From: Dasypus novemcinctus
Lineage: Eukaryota; Chordata; Mammalia; Cingulata; Dasypodidae
Assembly: GCF_030445035.2 (NCBI RefSeq)
Contig: NC_080701.1
Span: 26,504,798-26,568,797 of the forward strand
DNA length: 64,000 bases
Direction of reading: 5' to 3'
The notes beneath the pieces were generated by a model. The model did no database searches. It had not been told where the DNA came from and was given only the letters and a program-made list of their open reading frames with translations. The first letter of the stretch is position 1, and the number at the start of each line of letters is the position of its first letter. Shown here in pieces: positions 36,401-46,820 of this stretch. Made by a program: the position numbers and the translations under genes.

Positions 36401-37465
36401 AATAAAAGGGTTAACTCAGACCAGCAGAATAGCTCAGCCTACATGTAATATCAGGTGTTAAAAATTGCTTTTTGACCTTGAATAAAAGGGGGAAATGTAA
36501 AGGACAAATTAGTTTATATGGCTATATGGCTCCAAAAAAAGAGTTGGGAGGACATCAGAGGGGTCGCACTTATGCATGCTTCAGCAGGGTCCCAGAGACA
36601 ACTGAAGTAAATATAAGCCCAGGTATTGGTTCTTCTGAGGGCTACAGAGACCCACAGATTCTATGGCCATGGTAGATGGCTCTGGAGTTCAGTGCCATGT
36701 CAGTTGGCCCTACTTTGGAGTTTGTGTTACTGAATGTGATGGAGTTGGACTCAGATGTGATCATTCTACACATGCCTCTTCTGTTACTTTTACCAGACCT
36801 GTTGTTGGCACTGGGGTTGGTGTATACCCAGGGGACCTGGCTCTCTGGACTATCCATGTGATAGCCAGGCCCTGAGCCTCAACAGACTTGCAACTCCTAC
36901 CCTCTGGTTTATTTGTCTTACCCTGGCCAGGTATTGGAGAGGTGAAGAAGGTCAACCACCACACCAGGGGGCCAAGAGTGCCTACAACTATAAGCAGGAG
37001 AATTGCATCCATCAGCCATGTGGAATCTAAGCCCCATCTCGATATAGAGGCAGAGTGAACATAACCATCCCAGGGTCCACAGGATGGAGGAATAGAGTAT
37101 GGATAAGAGTGGGCTTACCGATAGTCTATTACAGAACTATTGTGATGCTGAGGTTAGGGAGAGAGAAGAAGAGATATGATGTGGGGACATTTTTGGAGTT
37201 GTCCTGAGTGGTACTGCAGGGACAGTTGCTGGACATTGTATGTCCTGCTGTGGCCCGCTGGGTGAACTGGGGGAAAGTGTAAACTATAATGTAAACCATT
37301 ATCCATGTGGTGCAGCAGTGCTCCAAGGTGTATTCGCCAAGTGCAGTGGATGTCCCATGATGCTGAGAGGGGTTGTTGATGTGGGAGGAGTGGGGGGGTG
37401 GGGGGTATATGGGGACCTCATATTTTTTGAATGTAACATTTTCTTAAAAAAGAGAGAGTGAAAAA
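33466..37465 (+). mobile_element. 5'-truncated L1 with ORF2 C-terminus and ~3-kb tail
   Basis: AAAAAGACAGAGTTGG (33450-33465) is repeated exactly at 37466-37481, marking one insertion event. The left end reads as the L1 ORF2 C-terminal region with the cysteine cluster [18 protein letters not shown] (near 33675-33730); one frameshift near 33870 separates it from the final segment, which ends in TGA at 34090-34092. About 3.4 kb follow before the final A-run at 37461-37470, including a later SINE (35482-35847). An A-rich block at 35140-35168 looks like an earlier L1 end. ORF1 and the catalytic parts of ORF2 are missing. Confidence 0.85.
35482..35847 (-). repeat. DAS-type SINE nested in the L1 tail
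   Basis: The reversed copy runs from a T-run (35482 on) to the head GGGCCAAAGTCCGTTTCCC. The flank TAGGCTTCATTTTT occurs at 35454-35467 and again at 35848-35861; extra Ts separate the left flank from the element. The body is GC-rich and little diverged. Confidence 0.88.
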
Positions 37466-37844
37466 AAAAAGACAGAGTTGGAGGGTTTTTAATGTTGGTG
37501 TTTGATGCTGAAGTCTTAAACTGGAGCCCTGGGAAGTCAGCACACAGAGGAAAGAGAAGCCAGCCCCAGGAAGAGAGGACCTGAGCCCGGAGAGAAGAAA
37601 GAATTGAAAAGAGAGGAACCCAGGAAACCTGAGCCCTGACAGACATTGGCAGCCATCTTGCTCCAACATGTTGAAATAGACTTTGGTGAGGGAGGTAACC
37701 TATGCTTTGTGGTCTCGTATCTGTAAGCTCCCACCTCAAATAAATACCCTTTTTAAAAGCCAGCAGATTTCTGGTATTTTGCATCAGCACCCCTTTGGCT
37801 GACTAAGACAGTGGGTTTTAGAGTAATAAAGTACAATTTTCTAT

Positions 37845-37960
37845 AGTCCTCACAATTCTAATGAGGTTAAGTGCTATTATTGGCCTCATTTTATCTGTGA
37901 GGAAACTGAGGAACGGAGCAATTTAACATGCTAAAATGAAATTTGAACTTCTGGAGAGGG
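37845..37960 (-). repeat. MIR fragment
   Basis: The text CTCATTTTATCTGTGAGGAAACTGAGG followed by a gene-poor stretch matches the core of a MIR SINE on the minus strand. Only about 115 bp are recognisable. Confidence 0.65.
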
Positions 37961-38339
37961 CCAAGCAGTCTCTTGAGAGTGACCCCTTTCTCCAGGAGGA
38001 GTTAGCTGTGAGCAATGCACAGAAGTCAGAGTATTCCCAACGCCAGCTGCCTCCCCATTTGCTGGCATGGTGATTTCCATAGGGGTCTTGTGTTATTTGT
38101 ATTTGTTAGGAACATCTGGGTATTCAGGAGTTTGAAAAAACTGTTTTATTATGGAGAATTTGACTAATATACAAAAGTAGACAAATTAGTATAATATTCC
38201 AATCTCCCAGATTCAACAAAAATCAAAATATGGTTAATCATGTTATTTCCTTACCTTCCATTTTATTTATGAAGCTAATCTCAGGCATCACATCATTTTA
38301 TCATACCTGCACACATTTCAGTGTGTTTCTCTAAAATCA

Positions 38340-39580
38340 TGAAAGTAAAATGAAAACTTACACAATGGGGAAAAAATATTTAGAAACCACATATCTCATA
38401 AAGATTTACTACCCAGAATATATAAAGCAATCCATCAATGTAACAACAAAAAGACAACTCAATTTAAAAATGGGCAAAAGACTTAAATAGACATCTCTCC
38501 AAAGAAGATATATAAATGGCCAGAAAGCACATTTTAAAAAATGCTCAACATAATTAGTCATCAGGGAAATGCAAATTAGAACCATGAGATACCATTTTAC
38601 ACTCATTAGAATGGCTGCTTTTTAAAAAAAAAAAAACGGAAAACAAGAGTTGAAGAGGATGTGGAAACATAGGAACACTTGTTAATCTTTGCTGGTTGAA
38701 ATGTAAAATGGTACAGCTGCTGTGGAAGACAGGCAGTTCCTCAGAGAGCTAAGTATAGAAATACCATATGACCTGGCAATCCCACTACTAGCTAAATATA
38801 CCCCCAAAGAATTGAAAGCAGGGACTCGAACAGACATTTGCACACCAATGTTCATAGTGGCATTACTCACAATTGCCAGAAGCTGGAAGCAACCCAAGTG
38901 CCATCAACCAATGAAAGGATAAATAAAATGATATATACATATATAACACACACACACACAATGGAATACTCTTCAGCCATAAAAAGGAATGAAGTCCTGA
39001 TGCATGCAACAACATGAATGAACCCTGAAGACATAATTTTGAGTGAAATAAGCCAGGCACAAAAGGACACATATTGTATGATCTCACTGATATGAAATAA
39101 TTGCAGTAAACACAAAGTCAGAATGTAGAATATAGGTTACCAGAGGACTGGGTGGGGACAGATAATGGGAAGTTAAGGCTCAAAATGTACAGGATTCCTA
39201 TTAGGAATGATGGAAATGTTAGCAACAGGTGGTGGCTATGCTAGCACAACTCTGTGAATGTAATCAACAGCCCTGAAATATGTATCTGAATGTGATTAAA
39301 AGGGGGGAAATGTTGAATTGTAGATAAGGAAACAGAATAAATCTTGTAAAAAATCTATGGTACGACACTACACAGTGAACCCCAAGTTAAACCAAGGACT
39401 AGAGTTAATAGTATAGTTATAAACATGTGCTTTCATCAACTGTGACAAATGTTCCACACCAATGTAATATGTTAAGAATAAGGAGGTATGTGGGAATCCT
39501 GTATTTTATACATGATTATTCTGTAAACCCACAATTTCCCCAATAAAGAAGAAAAAAGTAGAAAGAAAAAAAAAAGTATG
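38340..39580 (+). mobile_element. L1 3' end (ORF2 C-terminal remnant plus 3'UTR)
   Basis: It starts with degenerate ORF2 C-terminal sequence (AAATGGGCAAAAGAC near 38465) and passes a (CA)n run at 38945-38962. It ends in the 3'UTR type shared with 25010-25535 (GGAATCCTGTATTTTATAC, GTAAACCCACAATTTCC) plus an A-rich tail. Frameshifts throughout. Confidence 0.82.
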
Positions 39581-39589
39581 ATTAACTCT

Positions 39590-40370
39590 AACAGGGATGG
39601 GGTTCTAAAGGGTAAGGAAAAGGGAAGAATTTAGGAATAGCAGGTGCAGAGAGCAGCCACACTACCCGGTGGCTGAGCAGTCATTCGGGGAAGGAAGAGA
39701 GCTGAAGACGCCCCTGCGCCCAAGGCTGAAATCTGCACGTCCCGGGAGAGGGTGAGCCGGGGCTGACCCCTGAGTGGTGGGGACGTTCGCTGAGGGGCTG
39801 GCCTGGCAGAAGTTTCTCTCTGGGTGCTGGGGGGTCTGTCTTTGTCCCATCTGTTGGGGTACCAGACGAATCTTCCTGCTGGCAGCTGCACATTCCAGGA
39901 ACCTGCCCGTAGGAACACACCAGAACCACGAGTCCCTTCCTCCTCTCACGTCCCTCCAGCGCCCTCTACTGACAGAGCCTAACAATGTGCCAGCTGGCGA
40001 GCAAGAAGGATCCAGGATCAGAGCAGGACAATGAAGGGCCGGCTTGGAGTGAACAGGCAATGGGTTGGTAACAAGCACAGTCCACCTCCTTGGGGACCCA
40101 GCTTCCATGTGCATCCTTCCTATGTATATTTGCACTTCCATACAACGACCTGACAATTCTGTTTCTCCTACCAAGATCCAACTGTCCTTCCTAAAAGCGT
40201 AAAGGTTCTCATCCTTCGCCCAGATGAAGGGATGCGCAGACCCTGTATCCATCACTATCTGCAGTAATTACTCCCCAAATTTAGTCACGCTAAATCGCAT
40301 TCATTTAATAAGTTAATCTTCAACAACTTGTATATAAAATACTATTGGGAAGAAGGAGAGAGAAGAAAAT
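39590..40370. other. Intergenic, unassigned, moderately GC-rich
   Basis: No known repeat is recognised. The longest open frame is 197 codons on the minus strand (39662-40255), with a second overlapping frame. There is no domain, no splice context and no similarity that I can see, so I do not call a gene. Confidence 0.4.
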
Positions 40371-40371
40371 G

Positions 40372-40786
40372 GGTAGGGGAAGCAGATTTGGCGCAACTGA
40401 TAGAGCATCTGCCTACCACATGAGAGGTCCACGGTTCAAATCCAGAGCCTGCTTGACCCGTGTGGAGCTGGCCCACGCGCAGTGCTGATGCGCGCAAGGA
40501 GTGCCCTGCCACACAGGGGTGTCCCCTGCGTAGGGGAGCCCCACGCGCAAGGAGTGTGCCCCAGAAGGAGAGCCGCCCTGCGCGAAAGAAAGTGCAGCCT
40601 GCCCAGGAGTGGCGCTGCACACACGGAGAACTGACACAGCAAGGTGACGCAACAAAAAGAGACACAGATTCCTGGTGCCACCTGACAAGAATACAAGCAG
40701 ACACAGAAGAACACCAGTGAATGGACACAGAGCAGACAACGGGGGAGGGGTTGGGGAATAAATAAAAAATAACTCTTAAAAAAAAA
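40372..40786 (+). repeat. Full-length DAS-type SINE
   Basis: Head 'GCAGATTTGGCGCAACTGATAG', B box GGTTCAAATCC, full body and a CTCTT plus A-run tail. Target duplication AGAAAATG at 40364-40371 and 40787-40794. Confidence 0.9.
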
Positions 40787-41304
40787 AGAAAATGCATATA
40801 CAAATAAGCATGTACATGTAACAAGCAAAGAGAGAAATCAGCGGTCCTCATTCCTGTAGTTGGCATCTGCGGCTTCTCTGAAGGTCGTGATTGATATCAG
40901 TACCTTCCTTTTCCCACCATCCATTCCACATTTCCCTCGCCCTCGGCCAGAACCTCGGCTGGTTGCCATTTTTCACCTGGTGCCATGATCCAAATGTACA
41001 TTCCTAAAGATTCTGCCTTGGTAATTCTCCCGCATTTCTCCTCCTGCACCTCCTCACCTCATTCCTTTCAGTTGCTATGATTTTCCCGTCGGGCTTTATC
41101 TATTGAGCAGCACCAAACTAAGAGACATGTCTCAGCGGGCAATGTCGTAGGTTCCAGACCTAGTCCTGCCTGTCCCGCCGTGCAGGAACAAGCCATTTTC
41201 AGCCTGGGAACTGGGATCAGTCACTGCAGTCAGTGGAGTAAACCCTTTATTTGCCAGTTGGTTAAGTGGCCTAAGGAAACGAAAATGTCCAGGTTTAAAA
41301 TAAA

Positions 41305-41650
41305 TGTCCAGATTTATTTTATTTGTTTATCCCCCCACACACCTTGTTGTTTGCACTTGCTGTCTGCTCATTGTGTCTGTTCATTGCGTGCTTGTCTGCT
41401 TTTTAGGATGCCCCGGGGAACCAACCCAGGACCTCCCATGTAGGAGGGAGGCGCCCAATCGCTTGAGCCACCTCTGCTTCCTGCTTGTTGTGTCTTTCAT
41501 TGTGTTTCCTCATTGTGTCTTCTTGTTGCAGCATCTTGTTGCATCGGCTCGCTGTCTTGTTCATCTTCTTCAGGAAGCACCGGGAACCAAACCTGGGACC
41601 TCCCGTGTGGTAGGCAGGCACCCAACTATTTGAGCCACATCCATTTCCCC
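41305..41650 (-). repeat. Dimeric DAS-type SINE inside the ERV remnant
   Basis: The reversed tail GATTTATTTTATTTG is on the left. There are two reversed heads (GAGCCACCTCTGCTTCC near 41475; GAGCCACATCCATTTCCCC at the right end). It separates two halves of the dUTPase-like sequence. The target duplication is not clear. Confidence 0.75.
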
Positions 41651-41663
41651 AAGTAGTAGTCTT

Positions 41664-42101
41664 TTTTAAAAAGATTTTATTTATTTATTTATCCCTACCC
41701 CCATGTTGTTTGCACTTACTTGTGTCAGTTTGTCTTCCCTGTTTCTCTAGGAGGCACCAGGAGCCGAACCTGGGACATCTGATGTGGGAGGGAGGTGCTT
41801 AATCTCTTGAGCCATCTCTGCTCCCTGCTTTGTTGTGTCTCTCATTATGTTCTTCCTCTGCTCTTCTCTTGTTGCGTCATCCTGCTGTGTCAGCTTGCTC
41901 TGCCTGCCTGTCACGTCAGCTCACCATCCTCTTTAGGAGGCACTGGGAACCTCTGCTCCCTGCTTTTGTGGTGTCTGTCATTATGCTTTTTCTTCCTGTG
42001 TCTCTTGTCGCCAGCTCGCTGCCTTCTCTAGGAAGCACTGAACCAGCAACCTCCCATGTGGTAAGCGGGAGCCCTGTCACCTGAGTCACATCCGCTTCCC
42101 C
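41664..42101 (-). repeat. Composite DAS-type SINE inside the ERV remnant
   Basis: The reversed tail is AAAAAGATTTTATTTATTT; the reversed heads contain GAGCCATCTCTGCTCCC and GAGTCACATCCGCTTCCC. AAGTAGTAGTCTT (41651-41663) and AGGTAGCAGTCTT (42102-42114) are a 2-mismatch target duplication. Confidence 0.8.
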
Positions 42102-43224
42102 AGGTAGCAGTCTTATATGCCACTTCTGTGGAGCCCTTGTTGTGCCCCTGGTTGTGGGATTTCCCCCTGGTATTATGCTCTCCAAGTCAGCAGAGTTCAA
42201 AATGCCAGTGTGGAATGCAAACTTTTTGCATGTGAGTTTTTGCATGTAATTTGAAAGTGAGAGAAGCCAATCTCACTCTTTGCTTTTCAGACCTGTGTAT
42301 CCTGGGTAAGGATAGCACCATATAATAATCAACATATACCGCATCCTCTAAGATGTGATACCATTCCTTCAGAATGGCATGTCTCAGCTGGCATTGTAAC
42401 GGATTCATCCTTAAGCCACTTCAATTTCACTTACTCCAGTAATTTCCAGATGATAGAGTAGGCGGTAGGACCAGTTAAATCCATGAGCACGAGCCCACTG
42501 CTGCACTTGCGTGCCGTGAAACGAGTTCCTTGATCAGAAGCAAAGCTGTAAGGAATGCAATTCTGTGAGTCCACAGATGCCAGTGCTGCAGAAGCAGGCA
42601 GTGAGGGCAAATCCATATTCAGAAGATGTTTCTATCCCAGTGAGGAATAAGGATGAGGATGAATCGCTTCTCCTTCCATGATGGGCAAAGCCCGATGTGA
42701 TGGATCTGTCACCAGGAGGCTGGATTGTCTCCTGGGGAATGGGGCCATTTTGGGGATCTCAGTGTGTTTCCATTGTTGGAAGGTTAGCATCAGTCAGGTC
42801 AACGTTGGTAAGGGGAAGTACATATTGTTAAACCTGCATGTAGCCTCTATTCCTGCCATTGCAGCCACTTTGTTCATGGCCCATTGAGTAAACATGGGGG
42901 TGACAGGGAAAAGAGGATATCCATCCTGTGTGGTTGATGTCCTTGGGTGGGAATTTATATGAGACACAAATAATTTCCGTCTGTGCCCATTCCAAGAGGC
43001 CCATCCATATGCCTCTCCTCCAGATTTCCTTGTCACCAATCTACCAATCCTGTTCCTTCCAAGTCCTTCATCGTTCAGCCAATCCATTAACAACAGCACA
43101 TGAATTAGGATAGATCCACACTTCTGGTCATCTCTTATCCCAGCAAACTGGGACAGTTGACCAGCCCACATCATTGCCATGTCAATATCCTCTTCTTTGA
43201 TAATATGAAATGGCACTTTAGCTC

Positions 43225-44335
43225 AGTCATTTAATAAATATCTATTGGTATCAAGCAAAATTAAGTCCCTGCAGTCATGGAGCTTACATTCTACATTGGT
43301 GGGAAGAGGGGTAGAGCAGGAGGCTAAGAAACAACTACCACGTGCAGAAGTTTCAAATGGCTTTAAGTGCTATTCAGAAAATAATGGAAGAGAGGAAGGC
43401 TGGAGGTTGTTCAGGAATGTGACAAGGATGTGATCACTGGGCTGAGACTTGGACGATGAGAAGAAGGAAGGCAAAGGCCTGAATGGTGAGGGAATGGCCC
43501 TGAAGCAGGTACAAGATAGTGACCCAGGAGTACTCAATAAAAGGAAAAAATGGCAAGAAATAAAGTAGGACAATGGGCAGGACAGAGATCACAATTGGCC
43601 TCGTGGCCCATGGAAAGGACATTGGATTTTATACTAAGTGCAGCTGGAGGGTTTTAAACAATGAGTGACATATTCAGGTATGTTTTTTCAAAGATACTCT
43701 TGGAGAATGGGCTGCAGAGGGACAAGAGTAGAAGGAAGCTCACCGCAGGGACCATGGCTCTAGTTCCAGGAGCGAGAACATGGCAGAATGGATGGAGGTG
43801 GAGGCAGGAGAGGTGGTGAGAGGGAATCTGACATATTCTGGAGATGAAACAGACAAGATTTGCTGATGGATTGGACATGGAATGTGAAAAGGGAGCCATG
43901 AAAAATGACTCCTATCTTTTTAGCCGGTAGAAGGGAGGATGAAAGTGACATGAACTGAAATGGAGGAAAGCGAAGGAGAAGAAAAGTGCCGGTTTGCGTG
44001 GGGCAGCGTGGTTTAGACATTTTAGTTTTGAGATACCTCATTTGGACAACTGGAGACATCTAGTAATATAAATGAGACCGGAGTTTAAAAGAGAGTTCAA
44101 GGCCAATAATATAAATTTAGGAGTCTTCAAATTAGACGTGGCATTTAAAGAGGAGAAACTGGATAAGGTGGAAAAGCTGGTTAGAGGATCAAGACCTGAG
44201 GCACTTCCCCATAAAGGTTGGAGAGTGGAGGAGGATCTGAGAATCAGCAAGAAACAAAATGAAACGAAACAAAACCAAACCTGAGGAGTTGACAGTAAGG
44301 AAGAAAGAAAACCTGGAGCTTGTGGTATCCCAGAA
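43225..44335. repeat. Old dispersed repeat, family unassigned
   Basis: Phrases such as CATGGAGCTTACATTCTACA, GGACATTGGATTTTATACTAAG, GATTTGCTGATGGATTGGACATGG and ATATAAATTTAGGAGTC form a familiar, very old mammalian interspersed sequence. Coding capacity is gone. I cannot name the family safely. Confidence 0.5.
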
Positions 44336-44450
44336 CTATTTTAGTTTCCTGGCTGTAATACCAGAAATCTTTTATCTCGTGCTTAAACAATGGGAATTTA
44401 TTGGCTCTCAGTTTTGCGGCTAGGAGAAACCAAAATTAAGAAGTCAATAG

Positions 44451-44883
44451 GGGGAAGCGGACTTGGCCCAGTGGTTAGGGCATCCGTCTACCACATGGGA
44501 GGTCCAAGGTTCAAACCCCGGGCCTCCTTGACCCGTGTGGAGCTGGCCCATGCGCAGCGCTAATGTGCACAAGGAGTGCCCTGCCACTCAGGGGTATCCC
44601 CCGCATAGGGGAGTCCCACGCACAAGGAGTACGCCCCGTAAGGAGAGTCGCCCAGCGCGAAAGAAAGTGCAGCCTGCCAGGAATGGCACCGCACACACTG
44701 ACAGCTAACACAATAAGATGATGTAACAAAAAGAAACATGGATTCCCGGTGCCGCTGATAAGGACAGAAGTGGTCACAGAAGAGCACACAGCGAATGGAC
44801 ACAGAGAACAGACAATTGAGGGGGGGGGGCGTGGTGAGGGGTAGGGAAGAGAAATAAATGAAAAATAAACCTTTAAAAAAAAA
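44451..44883 (+). repeat. Full-length DAS-type SINE
   Basis: Head GGGGAAGCGGACTTGG, B box GGTTCAAACCCC, complete body, tail AAACCTTT plus A-run. Target duplication AAGTCAATAG (44441-44450) / AAGTCAGTAG (44884-44893), one mismatch. Confidence 0.9.
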
Positions 44884-45101
44884 AAGTCAGTAGGGCAGTG
44901 CTTTCTTCCCAAAGTCTGCCGCATTCTGGGGCCAGCTGCCGGTGATCCTTGGTCTTTGGCTTTTCTGTCACATGGCAGTGCACGTGACAGCCACTCCCAG
45001 CTTCTCTCTTTGACTTTCACTCTGCCTATAAAATGCACCAATAATCCATATTAAAGCTCAACCTGATTCATTGGCCCACACCTTAAGTGAAATAACATCT
45101 T

Positions 45102-45452
45102 TTTTTTTTTAAAGATTTATTTTTTTCCATTCTCCGCCCCCTTCCCCTCCACCCCATTGTCTGCTCTCTGTGTCCATTCTCTGTGTGCTCTTCTGTGTCT
45201 GCTTGTCTTCTCTTTAGGCAGCACTGGTAACTGATCCTGGAACCTTTCGGAGTGGGAGAGAGGCACTCAATCTCTTATGCCACCTCAGCTCCCTGGTCTG
45301 CTGCGTCCTCTGTGTCTTTTTGTTGTGTCATCTTGCTGCACCAGCTCTCCACTCGGGCCAGCTTGCCTTCACCAGGAGGCCCTGGGAATCGAACCCTGGA
45401 CCTCCCATATGATAGACCGGAGCCCAATCGCTTGAGGCACATCTGTTTCCCA
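45102..45452 (-). repeat. Dimeric DAS-type SINE with 12-bp target duplication
   Basis: The reversed tail TTTTAAAGATTTATTTTTTT is on the left and the reversed head GAGGCACATCTGTTTCCC on the right. AAATAACATCTT flanks it at 45090-45101 and 45453-45464. Confidence 0.88.
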
Positions 45453-45864
45453 AAATAACATCTTGCAGAGATCTTCTTTACAATGGGCCAACGCCCACCA
45501 GCATGAGGACTGAAATCAAGCACATGTCCAAACTAGGGTACCTAAGTCAGCCCACCAAAGAAGCCAAGCATAAAGAAATTATTTCAAGAAGAAAGTGAAT
45601 CAAGTGTTGCTAGTTGGAGGAAGAAGATGACAGAGACTTTATGTTTTTTCTTGGAGTCTCTGGCACTGAGTTTTTTTTTTAAGGTTGGCATAATGCTAAT
45701 ATAAAAAACAATCCTTTAATTCTCTAAATATGTAAGTTTCACACTTTAAAGGTTAAGAAAAACGTTTTTATTTAATGAGGGATGATCATTCTTCAAAACA
45801 AAATAATCTGATTATAGCCTGGCATACTGGATATGAAAACATGTGAAGAAAAGAAAAAACTAAG

Positions 45865-46318
45865 GGAAGCAGATATGGCTCAATGGATAGAGCTTCAGCC
45901 TACCATATAGGAGGTCCAGGGTTCTATACCCAGGGCCTCCCGGCCTGTGTGGCAAGCTGGCCTACAGGGAATGCTGCTGTGTGCAAGGAGTGTCACCCCC
46001 GCACAGGGGTGCCCCAGTGCAAGGAGTGCAGCCCCATGCAGGAGAGCAGACCACCCAGGAGTGGTGCAGCTCACGTGGAGAGCTGGCACAGCTAGATGAC
46101 GCAACAAGAGACACAGAGCAGAGACAATATGAGACCCAGAAAACTAGGGAGCTGAGGTGGAGTAAGAGAATGATCACCTCTCTCCCATTCTAGAAGGTCC
46201 CAGGATGGGTTCCCGGAGCTGCCTAATGAGAATACAACAGACAAAGAAGAACACACAGTGAATGGATACAGAAAGGAGACAACGGGGGTGGGGGGGTGGG
46301 GTTGGAATAAGAAAAAAA
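45865..46318 (+). repeat. Composite DAS-type SINE with 14-bp target duplication
   Basis: First head GGAAGCAGATATGGCTCAATGG with B box GGTTCTATACCC, then a second internal head (GCTGAGGTGGAGTAAGAG). AAGAAAAAACTAAG at 45851-45864 is repeated at 46319-46332. Confidence 0.88.
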
Positions 46319-46332
46319 AAGAAAAAACTAAG

Positions 46333-46730
46333 AGGAGTCATATGTCTAAATGAAGGTAAGCTGCAGGAATAAAGTTAAAAGGCAAGGGACAAACTGGGAA
46401 AAATATTTGCAATATACAAAAAGGGTTAATAGCAATATAAGATATTGCTACTTGATATAAGATCTAACAAGTAACAGATAACTATCCCCTTTGGAAAAAT
46501 GAGCAAAGGATATGAATAGCCAATTCACAAATGTCCAACAAGCATAATTTAATATGTAACTGATACTAGTAAGAAACAACCTTGATAATCAAATAAACTA
46601 ATTAAATCTAAAGCATTATTCCATTACTGAAAAATAATGGAAAATTTTAAAAAGTTGATCGGTGATTAGAAGTGTGGAAGAACATGTCCAAAATATTAAT
46701 AGTGGGTTAAGGTGGATGATGAGATGATGA
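46333..46730 (+). mobile_element. Degenerate L1 ORF2 remnant
   Basis: CAAACTGGGAAAAATATTTGC, ATGAGCAAAGGATATGAATAG and CAATTCACAAATGTCCAACAAG match L1 ORF2 C-terminal sequence in order on the + strand. No open frame remains. Confidence 0.65.
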
Positions 46731-46734
46731 TTGA

Positions 46735-46820
46735 TTTTTTTTTCAGGAGGTACTGGTGAATGAACCCAGGATTCATACATGCGAGGCAAGCGGTTAACCA
46801 CTGAGCTACATCTGCTCTGC
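46735..46820 (-). repeat. Short tRNA-Ala-like SINE monomer
   Basis: The reversed unit TTCAGGAGGTACTGGTGAATG...GAGCTACATCTGCTCTGC has the same type as 757-847. The B box is diverged. Confidence 0.78.

Larger units (their letters stand above)
33265..37810 (+). mobile_element. Solo LTR (copy 4), split by an L1 insertion
   Basis: The left part is 33265-33449 (start mutated to TATAGCAGTTTGATATT) and the right part 37482-37810, ending GGCTGACTAAGACA. GTGGG at 33260-33264 is repeated exactly at 37811-37815, so the LTR boundaries are secure despite about 4 kb of L1 inside. The poly(A)-type block AAATAAATACCC lies near 37740. Confidence 0.85.
40866..43220 (-). pseudogene. Endogenous retrovirus remnant: RNase H/integrase to dUTPase-like region (ERVL-like)
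   Basis: Read on the minus strand from 43216 downwards: an RNase-H/integrase-start-like frame (42794-43216), then an integrase core patch with FASDQGTRFTA (near 42520-42540, containing one catalytic Asp), then sequence resembling the integrase C-terminus and a dUTPase-like domain. The dUTPase-like part is cut in two by SINEs at 41305-42101 and resumes at ~41300-41160. The order integrase then dUTPase is the arrangement known in ERVL elements. Stops and frameshifts occur throughout; no gag, env or LTR is recognised next to it. It is an old non-functional copy. Confidence 0.68.
44338..45545. repeat. Old 'TTTTAGTTTCCTGGC...' repeat, split by two SINEs
   Basis: Pieces at 44338-44450, 44884-45101 and 45453-45545 keep the same order as the 27245-27665 copy (CTGCCGGTGATCCTTGGTC, CACATGGCAGTGCACGTGAC, ACAATGGGCCAACGCCCACC). 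The intervening sequences are the two SINEs listed next. Confidence 0.65.

Noticed and set aside
42794..43216. 140-codon minus-strand frame as an intact host gene
   Set aside because: It reads as a degenerate retroviral pol region, is followed by broken frames of the same element and lacks a gene structure.
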